A DNA stretch of 64,000 bases from Rhyacichthys aspro (lineage: Eukaryota > Chordata > Actinopteri > Gobiiformes > Rhyacichthyidae). Each line of letters begins with the position of its first letter. The stretch's first letter is position 1. The notes below the pieces were generated by a model. It made no database searches, was not told the origin of the DNA, and was given only the letters and a program-made list of their open reading frames with translations. Shown here piece by piece: positions 35,601 through 50,000 of the stretch. The stretch lies in contig CM072158.1 in assembly GCA_036850595.1 (NCBI GenBank), positions 11,361,422-11,425,421 on the forward strand, written 5' to 3'. Position numbers and translations under genes: made by a program.

Positions 35601-38600
35601 ACCAGAGGATCCACTCAATTATTCATCTTTAGATCAACTCAATACTCAAAGCCAAAAATGCTAGTCCTTCTTGACATAAGACATAATGTCACTTAACCCA
35701 TATGTAAACACAGACGCAGGGTCCAGAATGTGCCAGGCAAATAAGTTTTAGTATATAAAAAATTAGGGCGGTGTAAATAGGGGTCTATTCAGCCGATAGT
35801 TTACGTGGAGAGAAAGTTGGAAAAGTTGGTCAATGCTGAAGAAGTTGCCCCTTCTCAAATGGAGACATGGCTTCCTAGCTCCTGAAAACATTCATATATG
35901 GAATTAGGAATCCAAAAGTTGGAGCCGAAAGTGCTTTAGTTTTAGGTGGAAGTTGTGGATGTGATAAGTGAAAAGTTTGAATGCGATCAGTGAATATCCA
36001 AATGGAAGAGCTAGCACCTCTTGATTGTTTGTGCATGGTCATGGAGCATGCCGGTTCTTATCTCTGTGGGACCATTGGTTTCTTGTGTTTGAACTTGAAA
36101 TAGCTAGCCACATTGTTTTATTTACCACCACAGTTCAAATCTTTGCTTCACTGTAACACAAACCTACCATACAAGGAGGAACTGTCATAAGCCAGAGAAG
36201 GCATTTTTATTCCATGTTGTGTTTACATACCAGCTGAAGTACCTTTGATGGGATTAGAATCACTAAAGATGTGCTTTAGCCAGCCGGGAAGCTGCTAGCA
36301 AGGAGACTGTGCGGGATTTATGCATTTTTGATGCAGCGTGGGGAGGAGTGAAACTCTGAAAAGGCTGCATGACCTACTTAGAAGCGTGGAATTCAGACGA
36401 CTCGTCATGCCACAAAGAAAGAAAAATGTTTCTCTGTGTCATGCAAAGCATAAGCTCATGCGTTCTTTTCTGCTTCCTATATGTTTGTGTGTGAGTGACA
36501 GCTCTCTCTTAGTTTCCTGCATTTCATTTGGCTATCCATTAGTCTTTGTCTTATTTGAACATTTCCCCTCTATTTCACTTAAATGCCTCTGTACTGAAGA
36601 GCCTAACGTCATTCTGCTACACTTGTGCCTAAAATCCACTCAGACACTAGTGGATTAGATCCTTATAGAGTTTTACCCACTGGCTGCTACCCTCTGCCCC
36701 TGTCCAAAGGAAAAATGCAATTTTCTTTGTGACATGGCCTTGTACACAAATTAATTTTCTTTTGCAGCCTAGCCCCTTCTCTCCCTCCTCTTTTCATCAT
36801 CCTTACCTTCTTTCTTCCTTGGTAGCTATGGCAACACTGTGCTACATGTCAGCTCCTCAAACAAGCAGACAACATTGTCCGATTGCCCGGGCTGTCACAT
36901 TCCAGCATTACTGCCCCTCTGTTGTTACACCACCTCAGAGCACTCCAGTCAATAAGCCATTCATTACAAACGGCAAGCACTTGCTGTGAAGCCTTTAAGT
37001 GGAGAATTTATTTGTGCCAAAACTGAGCCATTGTAAGGCACTGACCACCTGGTTAGACTGTGTCTGAGTGAAGGCTAATGCTCCACACTGATTGATGAGT
37101 GTTGTGAACACTGTTGGCATGGCCTGGCCTCCTTCAATATGCACTGGTTGATGATGGCTTTGTATATGTGTTGGCATACAAACATACTGAAAATGGCTCC
37201 TCCAAAGGGACTGCTACTTAGAGAATAAAACAGAGCAACTGTGAAGTGACAAGACCTAATTCTACAGGATATTTTAAAATTACCTAAATGCAGTCATTCA
37301 TTGACTTTCAGTAGCTAATCTAGAGTTTTTCAACTACTATTTTTGACAGATAAGCACATTTACTTAGCATGTTATGTCAGCCCGTTCTACCAAAAGCATC
37401 CTCTGGATGATTCACTTAAAAATGAATTGGACACTGTGCAGAAAGCTGCTGCATTAAGATGCAGAGAAGATGTGTAATGATGGAATATGCTCAGTCAAAG
37501 CACCTAATAACTTCACAGCTCCTCTAAAACTGCAAGAGGAGGATGAATGAAAGAGGGGGAGAGGAAATAGCCTGTGACTGAGAGGTAACTGCGCAGTATA
37601 GAAAAGCTTGTGTGCTAGAGTGATGATGTTCATTAAACAGAATAGTGGATGGGAGATAAAAGATGGCTTAAATTTAAAGTCTCAGGCCAGGATTCCTGGG
37701 AGGTCCTTCTGTTGTGACAAGATTGATGGACATGGACAGAAGAGTCCCTTGGTTGTGGAGGCAAACAACCTGAACTTGCTTGAACTGCTCTGTACTGTAT
37801 TTTGTACATACTTTGTACTCAACCATGCCTACACCTCCTAGACTCTCATCTACATAGCATGTACTGAAATGAGTACCAGCCTAAAACCTGACAATGGTGT
37901 ATGTCTCTGTCTTTTGGATTTGATATCTCCAATTAAAAAATATGATTTGGACATTTTATTAAATATATGTCTGATGTTAAGCTATGAATGCTTAAAATAA
38001 TCATACGAAAACTTCAGTTAACACACTGTAACATATTTTGTTAACAGATGAACTACTTGGTAAGATAGAGTTAATCATTCTGCTTGAACAGCACATACAT
38101 CCACCACCACCAATTCAGTTCACTTTGTCTTTCAAAAAGCAGCTCAGACAACCTGATTTTGCATAAAATATGGTGACTCACACACATTTCACTAAAAGAC
38201 AGAAAACTCAAGATAATTTGAAGTCTGTAGTCATTTCTATAATTTTAAATAGTACATTACCTACACGTGGCACGTGTGAAGAAAATAAATCGAGCAGTGA
38301 TAATTGTGGACCTTTCTGAACTCTTGGCTGTGTGTCCAGCCTGTGCTCATTTCAGTGGGATTACTCTTTGGTCCAGCCCCTCACTGGTTAGCACTCTATG
38401 TAGCCAGCTGCTGTCAGCCTTGTCAAAAAACAACTTGTAATAGGCTTAACACAGTGTCTGCTTCCTGCACTGTGATTTTAGTACTGCAGGCCAATTTGAG
38501 CTTATCACAGATTTACGTATCACCCTCTGTGTGTGTGTGTATTTGTTAATTGTTGGCATGACTTTGCTAAAGCATGAATATGTGTTTCAGCGTATTTGTG

Positions 38601-41600
38601 TGTTCAAGTGAAAACAAGGGGGAATAAACTTGTCACCAGCGAAGAGCCTTGCAGCGTGCCATCATGGTTATCCTGGTAGCCATCTGAGCTCTTCAGGAAG
38701 CCAGAGATAGACTGACTGCAATAACAAGAGTCAGACTGCAGGGAGATAGAGGGCAAACTGCCATCACTCAGTCTGTCGCAGTGCATTTTAAAGGCCAGCG
38801 GAGGATCGCTGCATTTTTTTCTGTGCACAAGCCATGCAGTGAGAGCCAGAAAAACGGCTTACTTCACCCCTGCTACCAGTTTTTTCTGTCAATTGTACTC
38901 TCCCCTCTCTAACTCAATCAGTGTGTACTCTCCTCCAATCCTCTGGAGTCCCATTTCTAAATGTTACCACAAAGAGCCTTGATGCTACATACACAACCCT
39001 CATGCCTTCGGCCCTCTTTTTTCTCCATGCATCTCACTCAGGCCTCAGCTGATTGCTTTTTACACTGCTTCTCATTTCTGTGAATTATTTGCCAAAGATG
39101 TCTTCCTGGTCATTTATAAATTGAAGCTAGGTACATGAGAGTTAACTCAGTAAACCTACCATTTGCCCAGTGGCTCATTGATGAGGAACTTCTGTAAGAA
39201 TCTGTGTTTAAGAATGTTTTTTTTATATGTATAAAAGCCTAGTTCAGATGATACTTGGGCAGCTGGTGTATGGTCTGTCTCGTGCTTTTTGCCTCAAAAA
39301 CATTTCACATGTTCCAAAAATCATTTGTGGCAATAGGACGTGGTCTTAATATCTGAGCCAACAATGTGGGCAGTGTGGGCCATTTGTTAAACTGCAAGCA
39401 GCCACATCTTGGTGGATTCCTGATGTTTTGTTCAGTACGTGCCTGTGCTGGTGGCCTTGTCCTCAGTAAACGCAGTGCGTTACAAGCAGATTACTTGTGA
39501 CATTAGATCAGCCCCCATTCTCTGTCATCACCTCGGTCTAAAAGCTCTCTGTTATGCATCGATAAACGTGTGTGCAGCATTGGGCCTCAGGTTGCTGATT
39601 TGTGCACAGTAATTTGCCATTAAACAAGGGACAGGTGCAGCTGCCTCTGTTTGTGCCACTAACAAGGCATTTCATCATGGTTAACTCTAGCCTTGTGCTC
39701 AGATCCGCTCTTGCTCTTGTCACGTATCACACAGGCATGTAGACACGTCTGTACAACGTTACTGTGATTCAGATTTCTTTGACTATCAACTGTAATAATC
39801 TATAGTAGGTTAGTAGTAGTATATTTCTATATTTTGAATATATTGTTAAATAGAATAAATGAACAAATGAGACACAGCACAGTTTCATTAGCCAGTAATA
39901 CAACTCTTTAAGCACCACAAAAATAAATAGAATTAAAATACTGAGTAAGTGCTTTCTAGATTTCGGATCTATCTTTTCTAACTTAAACAGAATGAAACCA
40001 AACCAGCGTATTGAGCCTAAGTGAGAGACATTTATCAGTAGCACAATAACACGTGGCTAATGTCACTGCGCAATGATGAATCAATAAGAAATACTCTCAA
40101 CAGCTTTCTGTAAAGTTCAATGTGAAGCAAATGAAATGGAGAGAATGGGTAGTGGAGGAACCATCTGTCCCATCAGTAATATTCTCTGAAAGGTAATGGC
40201 GCTGGTGCAAACTCCAAATGTCAAGCTGACAAAGAGACATTATGTACAGTAACATGGCTTTAGTGTTGTTATGAGCGGCTGAACACAAAGGGCCTGTCAT
40301 TCATATCTTGCTGTGGTAACGTAAATTACTGTCTAGACACCAAGATTTTGTGCCTCCTCCCCTGCACTTTTCTGCAGTTGTGCCTTTTCCCAACGCCACA
40401 CCTCACACAGAACATGCTCCTGGCCATGTCTCAAAGCGGTCAAACAGATTACTACGAGCGTTAACCCCATCGATCCGCTCCAAATGCCAGGAATTAGATT
40501 TCCGAGTGGGAAGATGGAAATAAAGTGCAGTAGTATTTTTTGCCGTAAGACTTGTAACATAAGTGCCTCTAGTTTTCTCAGAATTTATTGAAAGTTCTTC
40601 TCCAGACTTAATGAAATAAATTATAAATACGTAAAATGCTTGTGGATTACATGTGAAAGGTTAAGGGCAAAACTGAGGAGAAAGTGCGGACTCATTGCAT
40701 GAACATGGTATGACAATGAAGACTTGACTATTTTTCAATGCTGGTCTGTTTTTCACTTCTGCCTCTCATCTCCTGGTCACCTTGTTTCCATCCTCTATAC
40801 ACCAGAGTCCTTTTGCTTCTTCCATTACACCATTACATCTTACCACCGGGCTCCCGTCCATTACTACTATTTTTATCTCTCTGGCACAAAGCTTCATAGT
40901 GTCTTTAAAGCGGAAAAAGTATTGATTAATGTCTGAGTAGTAATGCTACCTAATGAATCTAAATATAGCCATCTGTGCACACTCGTGCTGCGGCTTCCAT
41001 CTAGTGCGGATTTGTCACACGGTTGGCATGACAACTCTGTGGTCAAAAACCATTGAGCTGCTCCAACAGATTGTGTGCATGTATGCCCATCTGAAGTCAA
41101 ACAGGATGAATGCTTGATAGGAATCAGCTTCTGTTTGTCTTTTAGAGCCAAGCTGATCCCTCACAAACGACCACACAGTCAAGTTTTAGTATGAAGTTGA
41201 TTGCTTATCCACTGGCTGCCAACCTTTTGGTTTTAGCAGTGTTATGGCCTGTCTACATGTGGAGATCTATTGTCGAACAGCGGCCACAGGAATCTCAGAC
41301 AGCTGCACATGCCCGTTGGTTGTGTTTAGCGGTAAAGCAGTTTTATTTGCCATAGAGGGAGTGGAGGAACATTACCGTTACCACCTACACTACATTGTCA
41401 GTGTGCGTAATAAATCAGCTTAAACCTGTGATATCACCAAGCTCCATTGTACTCACATTGACAGGTTGCCCACATGCCCACTCTGTTGCATGGTAACCAG
41501 TTGAAAATCTCTGTCCTACCAGCCTTTCCTTCATATGGCCAGAGAAGTGAAGGATAAAAATATGCAAATAAGATCTCTTCTTAAATAGTCTGCGGTTTTA

Positions 41601-42572
41601 TTCTGCTCTAGGTTAAGGATAAGGAATACCCACTGTGTCTAATCACATCTTCTTTGTCTCATTCCACCTGAGGTGTATCCACAATTCAGTCTATTTCTGA
41701 CTGGCACTACAGCACAATGCTAAGAATGTATACACACTGGCCATTAGTTATACAGTGCAGTATATAGTTACATACATATACAGCACATGCAAATAAATAT
41801 CTGAGACGTGTAGCAGGTTTGCTGTAAACAAATTGTCTTATTCTAATACAGTTACAATGATATGACACATGTGGTTCTTTGTGTGTTATTGGGATAGTTT
41901 TTCGATCTACAGTGCAGAGGGCCCACGATGCTGCTGCTCTGTGGGAAATCTCATTCAGTTGCTGGCCGATGTCTAACAAGGTCAAATGACTCTCCAGATG
42001 AGATTGACTGTGTCAGAAGGCACAAACACACAGTGCACCTGCCATTCAGTCAGTGTGGCCGTCTATCTGCCAGCTGCACACAGGAGCACATCCTGAATTG
42101 AGTGGCAATAATAGAAGACTGAGGGGGAAGTGTTTACTGCTGATAGGAATATCATTACACACTGTGGAAATCAGGAAATCACAGCAAAACCCAGTTAGCC
42201 AGCTCATGTAGCAATCAATAGAAACCTACACACTTTTTTCTCCTGTCTTATTCCACTCTCTCTCTTTAGCACAGGCTTTTTCTCCAGTTGCTATAGTGAC
42301 ATGAATTGGCTGCATTTTGCAGCAGTGGATCAGAGCGGGGGCCTGCTCCTGCAGCCTGTGAGCTACATTTTTACATGAGACTTTGAACATGTGCATTCAA
42401 ACAGAGCTGCAATTATGCTGCGTGACACTACCCCCTTAACATAACAAGTTAAATGGTGTTTCGTGTCAGGTCATTTTCATCAACTGTACTGTATATATAC
42501 ATCTTTACAGGCTTCATTGTTTCCCAAATCTAATGTAGATTTCCCTTTTCTTCTCTCTCTGTTCTTTTACAG

Positions 42573-42710
42573 TGTGATAATGCCAAAGGGCTCCGGGCCT
42601 TTTTTGATGCCATATGCTATGGCCCCAAACACCTGATGATTTTTGGAGGCGTCTGCCCGTCTGTGACCTCCATCATCGCAGAGTCCTTGGAGGGATGGAA
42701 CCTGGTGCAG
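42573..42710 (+). CDS. gabbr2: GABBR2 coding exon 2: Venus flytrap domain, lobe 1
   Basis: The exon is 138 bp, residues 106-151, phase 0. It begins CDNAKGLRAFFDAI and contains HLMIFGGVCPSVTSIIAES, ending GWNLVQ. FGGVCPSVTSIIAES is an essentially invariant strand-helix of lobe 1 of GABBR2; the two Cys (106 and the one in GGVCPS) are conserved and form a disulfide in the known ectodomain structure, as I recall. The acceptor is GTTCTTTTACAG at 42561-42572 and the donor is GTGGGA at 42711. Confidence 0.97.
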
Positions 42711-43560
42711 GTGGGACATCATTTATTTTCTTTGGTCATTTTGGGATGAACACCTGTGCTTTCACTTGTACTGAATACATTTATAAAGCTAGAGTCTATT
42801 TTTAGGTTACTTTTGACATTTTGTCATTTGACATGTCAATGTATTATAGAGGCTTCTTAGTCTAAAACAGAAAAGAACTTTTGAAAAAGACCAAGAAATT
42901 GACCATTCAAAACAAATGCAAAAGTGGTTTCCACCTTAAAGACACATGTCTATGTGTTAGAGACTGTACTGCAAACAAAAAGAAAAAGCTAATGTGAGCC
43001 CATGTTGCTTTTCTTGTCTTCTACTTTCAGATTATTAGCATTTGTTTAGCAACGCAAAAATATGTAAAAATAGTTTACCACGTTACGTACTAAAAACACA
43101 AACAAATCATTGGTATTTCATGGAAATAACTGCCTTAAGTGTGATGTGATCTGACCTGTTGGTCTGTTTGATGGCTTTAAGATTCTTTCAGTGTACTCTG
43201 TCTATACAAACTCAACTAAGGTTATCACTCAGAGATAAAAGTGAGTGAAGCTTTTTCCTCAGAAGAAACAGCATGCTGTATTTGAAGAGGCAGCATTTAG
43301 AATTGAATGTCACCCTACCTTGCATACAGTTTTCTTCCACTTGCAATTACTGTGAGACTGTTGCTTTCATGTTCCCTTATGGTCACTCTAGCAAAGATCT
43401 GCAGCATCAGCAAATAAATGGAGTCGTTTTTTTTTTAGTGTTTGTCTGCTTTAGTAGCAATGATTTGAGTTTGGGCCAAGGATCACATCATCATTGTATC
43501 TTAGATCCCTCTCATTTGGCTATGTTTTTATACATCTGGCAGAGTGTGCATGTGTTTAGT

Positions 43561-43739
<179 letters not shown>

Positions 43740-44051
43740 CATGCTTCCCTCTCCATTTATTACCTTGTTTGGTGGTGATTACCTGTGAGAAGTGCAGTAG
43801 CAATCATCTGCTCTGCCTGGTACAGCATGTCCTCCAGAGCACTGTAGCTCACCAGCCAACCTCTTTTTACTATCAATGCACATGGCAACTCCTACAAATC
43901 TGTATGGATCTTGCCCTAAATGCACGTTTCACTGTATGAATGAAACACAGCAAGTGATTGCAGAAATCGTAAAAGAAAAAAAAGTGAAACCATAAAATCA
44001 GTTTCTGTAACCCCTGTCCTCTAGACTGCCTCATGAACACTGGGATTGTTC

Positions 44052-44078
44052 ACAGATTCTTATATATTAAGAATCTGT
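44052..44078. repeat. perfect hairpin, 11-bp arms, 5-nt loop
   Basis: ACAGATTCTTA (44052-44062) and TAAGAATCTGT (44068-44078) are exact reverse complements around TATAT. The stem is too short for a standard microRNA precursor. Confidence 0.92.
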
Positions 44079-47000
44079 TAGAGCAGTTATTACAAGCTAA
44101 GGTTAGGCATCGTCATCTGACTGTGATGTTTAGCAGACGGCTAAGTTCTTCTGAGAGAATGAGTCACCAGGCAACTTCACTGTGCTCAAAATAGCTTTGA
44201 GTTCTTTCGAGCATTAATGCACAATGATGTGTTAGAAAAAAAATCTTTTAACTGCTTTAAATGTTGCCTGATTGAGGTGGATGGCTTACATTTGATGCCA
44301 GCATGTAGCATTATGTTCCCATACAACAAATGGCACGGTCCCTCCTTGTTCCATACATGTTTAGTGTCATGTGCATTTAAAGCACATTCTCCAATAGCAG
44401 ACTCCTCTATCTGTTGTGTTCTCATATTTGACATGTCAAACTATATTCATACATATCTGCATGTTGTTTTATGAACATTTTTACAAAACTCAGTGGAAAG
44501 TAGAACTGTATTATTTTTGTTTTTCAAATGACCATGTGACACCGCACACAGAGTGAGCCTGACAAATTTACCTTCACCCACAACGAGATACAGCCTGGTT
44601 TGTTTGGGGCACCCACATGAACAGATGGCGGTTTAAAATGATCTTTGCCAGGAGCATATTGTTATTTCTGTCCAGGGCACGAGGATGGATCCGTTTGAAC
44701 TGAAACTACTTTCTTTACCAACTATGTTTGGTCCAGTATGCTTCAGTTGCATTTTGTCACACTACTGATCTGTACTAAAATGACCGCCAAAGCAAATTAA
44801 AATGGTGGATGTCACCATAGCTGATGGACAGATGGCGCCACACGGACTGAGACAGCGATAGAGGAACAGGGCGATGGTGGCAAACATAAAAGTCTGATTC
44901 AAAGAAACATTGCAAGAGGCAGCTGTGTTTGTGAGCTGCCATGAGCCATAAATGTCCCTCATTGCAGTATTTTATTTTTCACAAGACTGGCTGTTGAAGC
45001 TTTCCCTTTGGCTGCCATTTGGGTGTGTGATTAATCTTGTGTTCTCCTCACCATGACGTTTTGTAAAAAAAAAAAGCATTTGGCACAGTTTTGAAACACT
45101 TGCTGGCACAGGTATCTGTTCCCACCAAACATGCTGGTATTTTTGAACTTATGAGTGGTTCTTTGCCTCTCAGCTATTATTCTATAGTCTATTTTGTGTA
45201 AATGGCTCATTGACTGTCAGGAAATAGCCCCAGCCCACCCCTTTGCCACTTGCTGGCTCCTTTACACTTTGCAAATTAGGCCTATCAGTGGTGGCACTGT
45301 TCATTTTCAGCCACATTGAGTGTGTAATGAAAAATTATGCTTCCCAATCACTTGGCCTCTTGTCATTTGAAAGAGACAATGAAGACAAGAGTTCGTTATT
45401 TTGTCATCTGTCTGTGTAGTTTGAAATGATGAATGAACCTTTAACACTAAGGTCAAATTTCAAATATTTCATTGCTTTAGCATAAGGCTGCATTAATTGT
45501 TATTTGTGTTGAAAACAATAATTGTGTCTCTGGTTTCAGAGGGTCACACTAGATCACAGCACAAGAGTGTAACTTGGTGCACATAACATTAAAATGCATT
45601 TCAGATCCAGAAAATAAGCAAACAGTATGTGTTTTGTTATTGTGGACAAAGTGATCTACATAGACAGAGAAAGAAAGTATGACCATTGTTATAATCAAAA
45701 ACTGGACATAATGGAAATTTTCCCCTGTACCTTGTTCTACTGATTGTCAGTGCTTTATTTAGGCAAAGTGCAAATTCATTACTGTCCCCGTCTTTCTTTG
45801 AAACCTCCACCAACTCAAGTTCTTCTTTTTGCCATTTTCTTTCCCCCACTCTCCCAGAGTGCTATACGGGATGCTTCAATAAAACATGTGATACTGAGCA
45901 CTGCTGTATTCTGCCTCACTTACGTCAATTCCTCCTGTGTACTTTATCAATATTTAAAGACTTCCAAAGTTTAAGCTAAAATCTCAGAGCCCATGAGACG
46001 GGAATGTGTGAGTATCACAGTAGATTGTCATACACCAACATATTAAAGAAGAACATTTAATAGTTGGGGCTGTTTGCTTTTTGGCTACTGTAAATTTCAT
46101 CCATATAACTGCCCCAAATGCACATAGTAATATAGTGAAATGTAAAAAGTGGTAATTGCTTCTCCATTTTCAGTCTCTGACAGTTTCTCTATCTTTTCGA
46201 ATGCTCCGGGGGAAAATGAAGCAGAAAGAAGATGTATTAATTACATGTCACTGCGTACTAATCAGATGTTTTTGTCATGAATGCTGCCTGTACTTGGAGA
46301 TTGCAGCAGCCCAAACTGCAAAGCTGACTTCACACACTGTGTTGTACCTATTCCCAGTGCTGAAAACGTGCCATTTGAAGAAACACAGTAATTAGCTCAT
46401 TAGCAACATTTGTTGAATGCAAACCATTAACGGCTTGGATGCAATGTTGCAACTGTTTGTGTCATATTGACGAAACATGCTAGTTCACAGGCACTCAATG
46501 AGAACACAGGAGCTTTGACTTGCTTATTCTTCTTCTGTGTGTGGCATAGAGGAAACCCGTCTGAAGAGGGAGTAGAACCAAACCTGGTGTTCTCCACCAC
46601 TGCACATTTTCATTTTCTATTTTCTCAAATTTATGTAAAAACAAATCTTGAGTGTACTTTCATGTTCTGCTTGAATCCTACTTTTCTGTCAAACCTAAGC
46701 TTGTGGGCCCTCCAGGTATTGATTACTTTATTGATACTTTTTAGGCCACATGTCGATAGAAGCTGCAACAGCTTTACACGACTTGATCTAGATCAAAATG
46801 TGGCTTTGAATATGGACTTAAACTTATTTTCACATGAACAATTCAGAGCCTATTTTAAAATCAGTGTACATTTCCTGATTTTGAATGAGTGTGTAAAACC
46901 TGGATAGGTTGTACAGTAGGAGTACTGTTACTGTTCCTCATGTCATTATTTTTCACTTAAAGGACATTTTAAATCACAGCACTGTGCTTGTCATTGACCT

Positions 47001-50000
47001 ACAATCGTATGTAGAAAATGGCAAAGTCTCTTCGGAAAAATATCAAAGCAAGGGCAGACTTGTCCAGCAACTGGACATCAAAGAGGATCAGCTCCATTAC
47101 AAGCCATTAAAACCATAACGGCTGCTTGGAAAGAGTGAAGCTTTGAGGATCGATAAAGGGCAGTTTAACTGTCTGACACAGCTCACTAATATCTGAAACA
47201 TCAACTCTGAACAAAGCACTGAGCACTGGAGGAGGAGAGACAAGAAGAGGACAACCTCAGTGACTGAGAGAGCGGAAGTGGAAAGAGAGAAATGCTCTGG
47301 AGATGGTCTCTGAGTGCTTTCCGGGCTTTCCACTGCTCTTGTTTCTTTTACCCCTCCCTACTTTACACTACTCTATGTACAGTACTTTGACAGGCCATTT
47401 GCTTTTTGGGGCATTACTGCTGTTTAATTTAATTATATTAAAAACACTCTGGCTATAATGTTCAATTCTTAAAAATAGTGAAATAGAAATAGAAACTGAA
47501 AATGATGTGTATTGCTTTTAGGAAAAGCTTAACAGTAGGCCTGTGACCACATGTCATGATAGTATGTCCCAGGATGAGACTGTGACTGTGGTTAGCCTCT
47601 GTGGTTTACCCTTTAGAGCGCGTCAACACTAATGTTTCCTGATTTTCAGTGGGACCTCATTGGCCTCAAAGGTTTTGGCTACACTAACTCACTTGAATCT
47701 TCTGACAAACATGTTTTATCACTTCTCCTCCTTCAACCTGCTGTGTTTTCTTGTGTTTGCACATCCCTGTATTACACTGCAGTGTATGTATGGTGTTTGG
47801 TAAAGAACTGTTTCAAGAGTCAAACTCCAGGTTCAGGCGCTAAGGCTTTTTTCCACTGCCTTTTTGTCAAGCAGTTTCTTCCATTTTTATTCTTTGCTGT
47901 GTCTTTACTCCCACACAATCCTTTTTTTATATAGTGAAGAACACTAGCCCCTTATGAAATTCATTTCCTATTGGTGCATTCTTTGAATATCTCTCTTTTT
48001 AGTATGCACTGCAAATGAAATCCAGCATGAAAAGTTATGATCAGTGATAATGTTGATCAGCTAAGTCTGTCAAGAGATAATGATATTACAAAGTGACATT
48101 AACATTAAGTGCCTTATAGGTATTTTAAGCAAGTTTGGCAATTGCCATGCTCATCTGCTCTTCTATACTTACCTCATGACCTCAATTATTTCAAAACATT
48201 AGTCAGTCTCTGTCCAAAAGAAAAACAAATTATAGTATGTATATGTAGTATGTTGAAAACTTTTGTTCAAAATATGCCTGAGATGTACAGGAATATGACT
48301 TAATGTCCAAACAATGTGTCAGTGCCTCAGTGGAGTACCATGTTTTACAACTGTTAATTACAAATACAACCGTCATTAGAAAATATCAAGCTTATTCTGA
48401 AATACATGCTCTAAAGAAGAAGAAAGAAGATTATTCTTGACAGACAGTGCAAAAACTATATGACTCATAGTGCATTGGGTTATGTGAAGTATGTTTTATA
48501 TATAAATGTCCTGAGATGCAGGCAGCACTGCGCAGTTCTGTTTAAAATTTTAATTCAAACCTTTTAGTGGTTTGCAGGCAGGGGGGCCTGAGAGACAAAG
48601 CAGAGCTGGTTTATGAAGCTAGTCGGAATCAGCTGTCCTTGAATGTCTTTTGCACACGTGTCTACCTCCATACTTAGACACACATGTTCTTTAGTCTTCT
48701 GTGCTGTTCACACTGTTGTCCCCACTGCATTCTTAGGACAGACAGGCACACCCCATACCCCGCAGATGGGTATTTATCTAGTGATCAGCCTTCTACAGGT
48801 TGGTCAAAGACAAATGGGAAAGTGGGGCAGCTTGTTCTTAAACACAGCGCCCAGACTGTGCACATGGTGCGATATTTTTGTCTGACACACACTTGCTCAC
48901 AAACACACCAGGTAGATGCATTCTCAGCTTGTACCTCCCATTAAATGTAGAAATACCCCTGTGGTATTAAAAGCAACTTTGTGTCAGGCTGGTTGAGTGC
49001 TGGCTCCCTCTAAATCCAAAAGCATTTCTCATCATCCCACTGCTTTTTAGCATCTGCTCGTCTGTCTGATTTAATAATACAACTTTTTTAACTTTTGGTT
49101 CTATATTACTTTTGTTGAAATTGTTGTTGAAGTTTCTTAACCTACATGTTTAAATAGTGCAGTTTTCTCTTACAAAATATGTAGAAGCCATTCTATGTGT
49201 CTTGCTTAAACAGTACATGTATGTAAAACCACCTTTTCTCATTTGCAGTAACTTTGTTTTTTTTGTTTTTTTTGAAAGATATAGAATTGATAACAGAACT
49301 GATTTTATGCACGTGCTTCCAATTTCTCATCAGTCCAGTTTTTTGTTAAATGGCACAAATACTGTTTCCTCTTCTGTAATTGTTGAACGCAAAGTTAATG
49401 ATTATGAGCTGTGGAATCTCATTTTCCATGTTACCTGATATTTACCACTCAATAGGTTAACGCCAACGGGGGTCAGCACTTCCTGTGGCGCATCGGCGTG
49501 CATTTTTAAAGAGACAGTAGCGCCTCACCAGTGGGATGCCATCAGCCTCCCTTGGTGATAGGAAGCACCCGTAAACACACCACTGCTGACCTTTAGCTCC
49601 AATAAACAACATTAAATATGAATAAGGACATAATTGAAAGTAACCACCGGCACTTTCTTCTTTCCCCCTCCCACTCACACAGTTACTCTTTAGAAGCCAA
49701 AGCCAGCCACACATTGTCTGGCTTGCTACTCTGCCAGTAATAATCTTGACATTTTCTGTCATTTCATTCGGACACACTGCAAAAACCACAGGAAAAAAAA
49801 CAACAACCTTAACCTGACCTGTGCACTGGACAGAGTAGGAATTTATGACTCAAACTTGATTTTACGAGATAAAGACCACTAATAGGTCATCTGTGAAAGT
49901 GCAGTCTTTATGTTGCCCATGCATTGGTTTCCTTAATATGTTCCTTTTCACCCATCAACCCGCCATGTCTCAGCCTGATGCCACAGATCCATGCAGACTC

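Larger units (their letters stand above)
18672..42572 (+). other. gabbr2: GABBR2 intron 1 (23.9 kb)
   Basis: The donor is GTAAAC and the acceptor is a long pyrimidine tract ending TTTTACAG. It is almost entirely non-coding and AT-rich. Recognisable contents are near-palindromes at 20735-20760, 23184-23217 and 27474-27490 and a tRNA-derived SINE at 32511-32672. Small ORFs on either strand, including a 163-codon one at 32644-33135 on the minus strand, show no domain and overlap repeats or low-information sequence. No nested gene or known small RNA was recognised. Confidence 0.85.

Noticed and set aside
35571..35615. GGTGGCTCAGTGGTCAG, tRNA-like A box or fragment of a fish repeat
   Set aside because: No B box or further segments follow, so it is too short to call.
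40990..41003. second CTCF-like match on the minus strand
   Set aside because: Two core positions mismatch.
46467..46907. 146-codon open frame on the plus strand in GABBR2 intron 2
   Set aside because: Hydrophobic, F/L-rich translation of AT-rich DNA, with no family resemblance.
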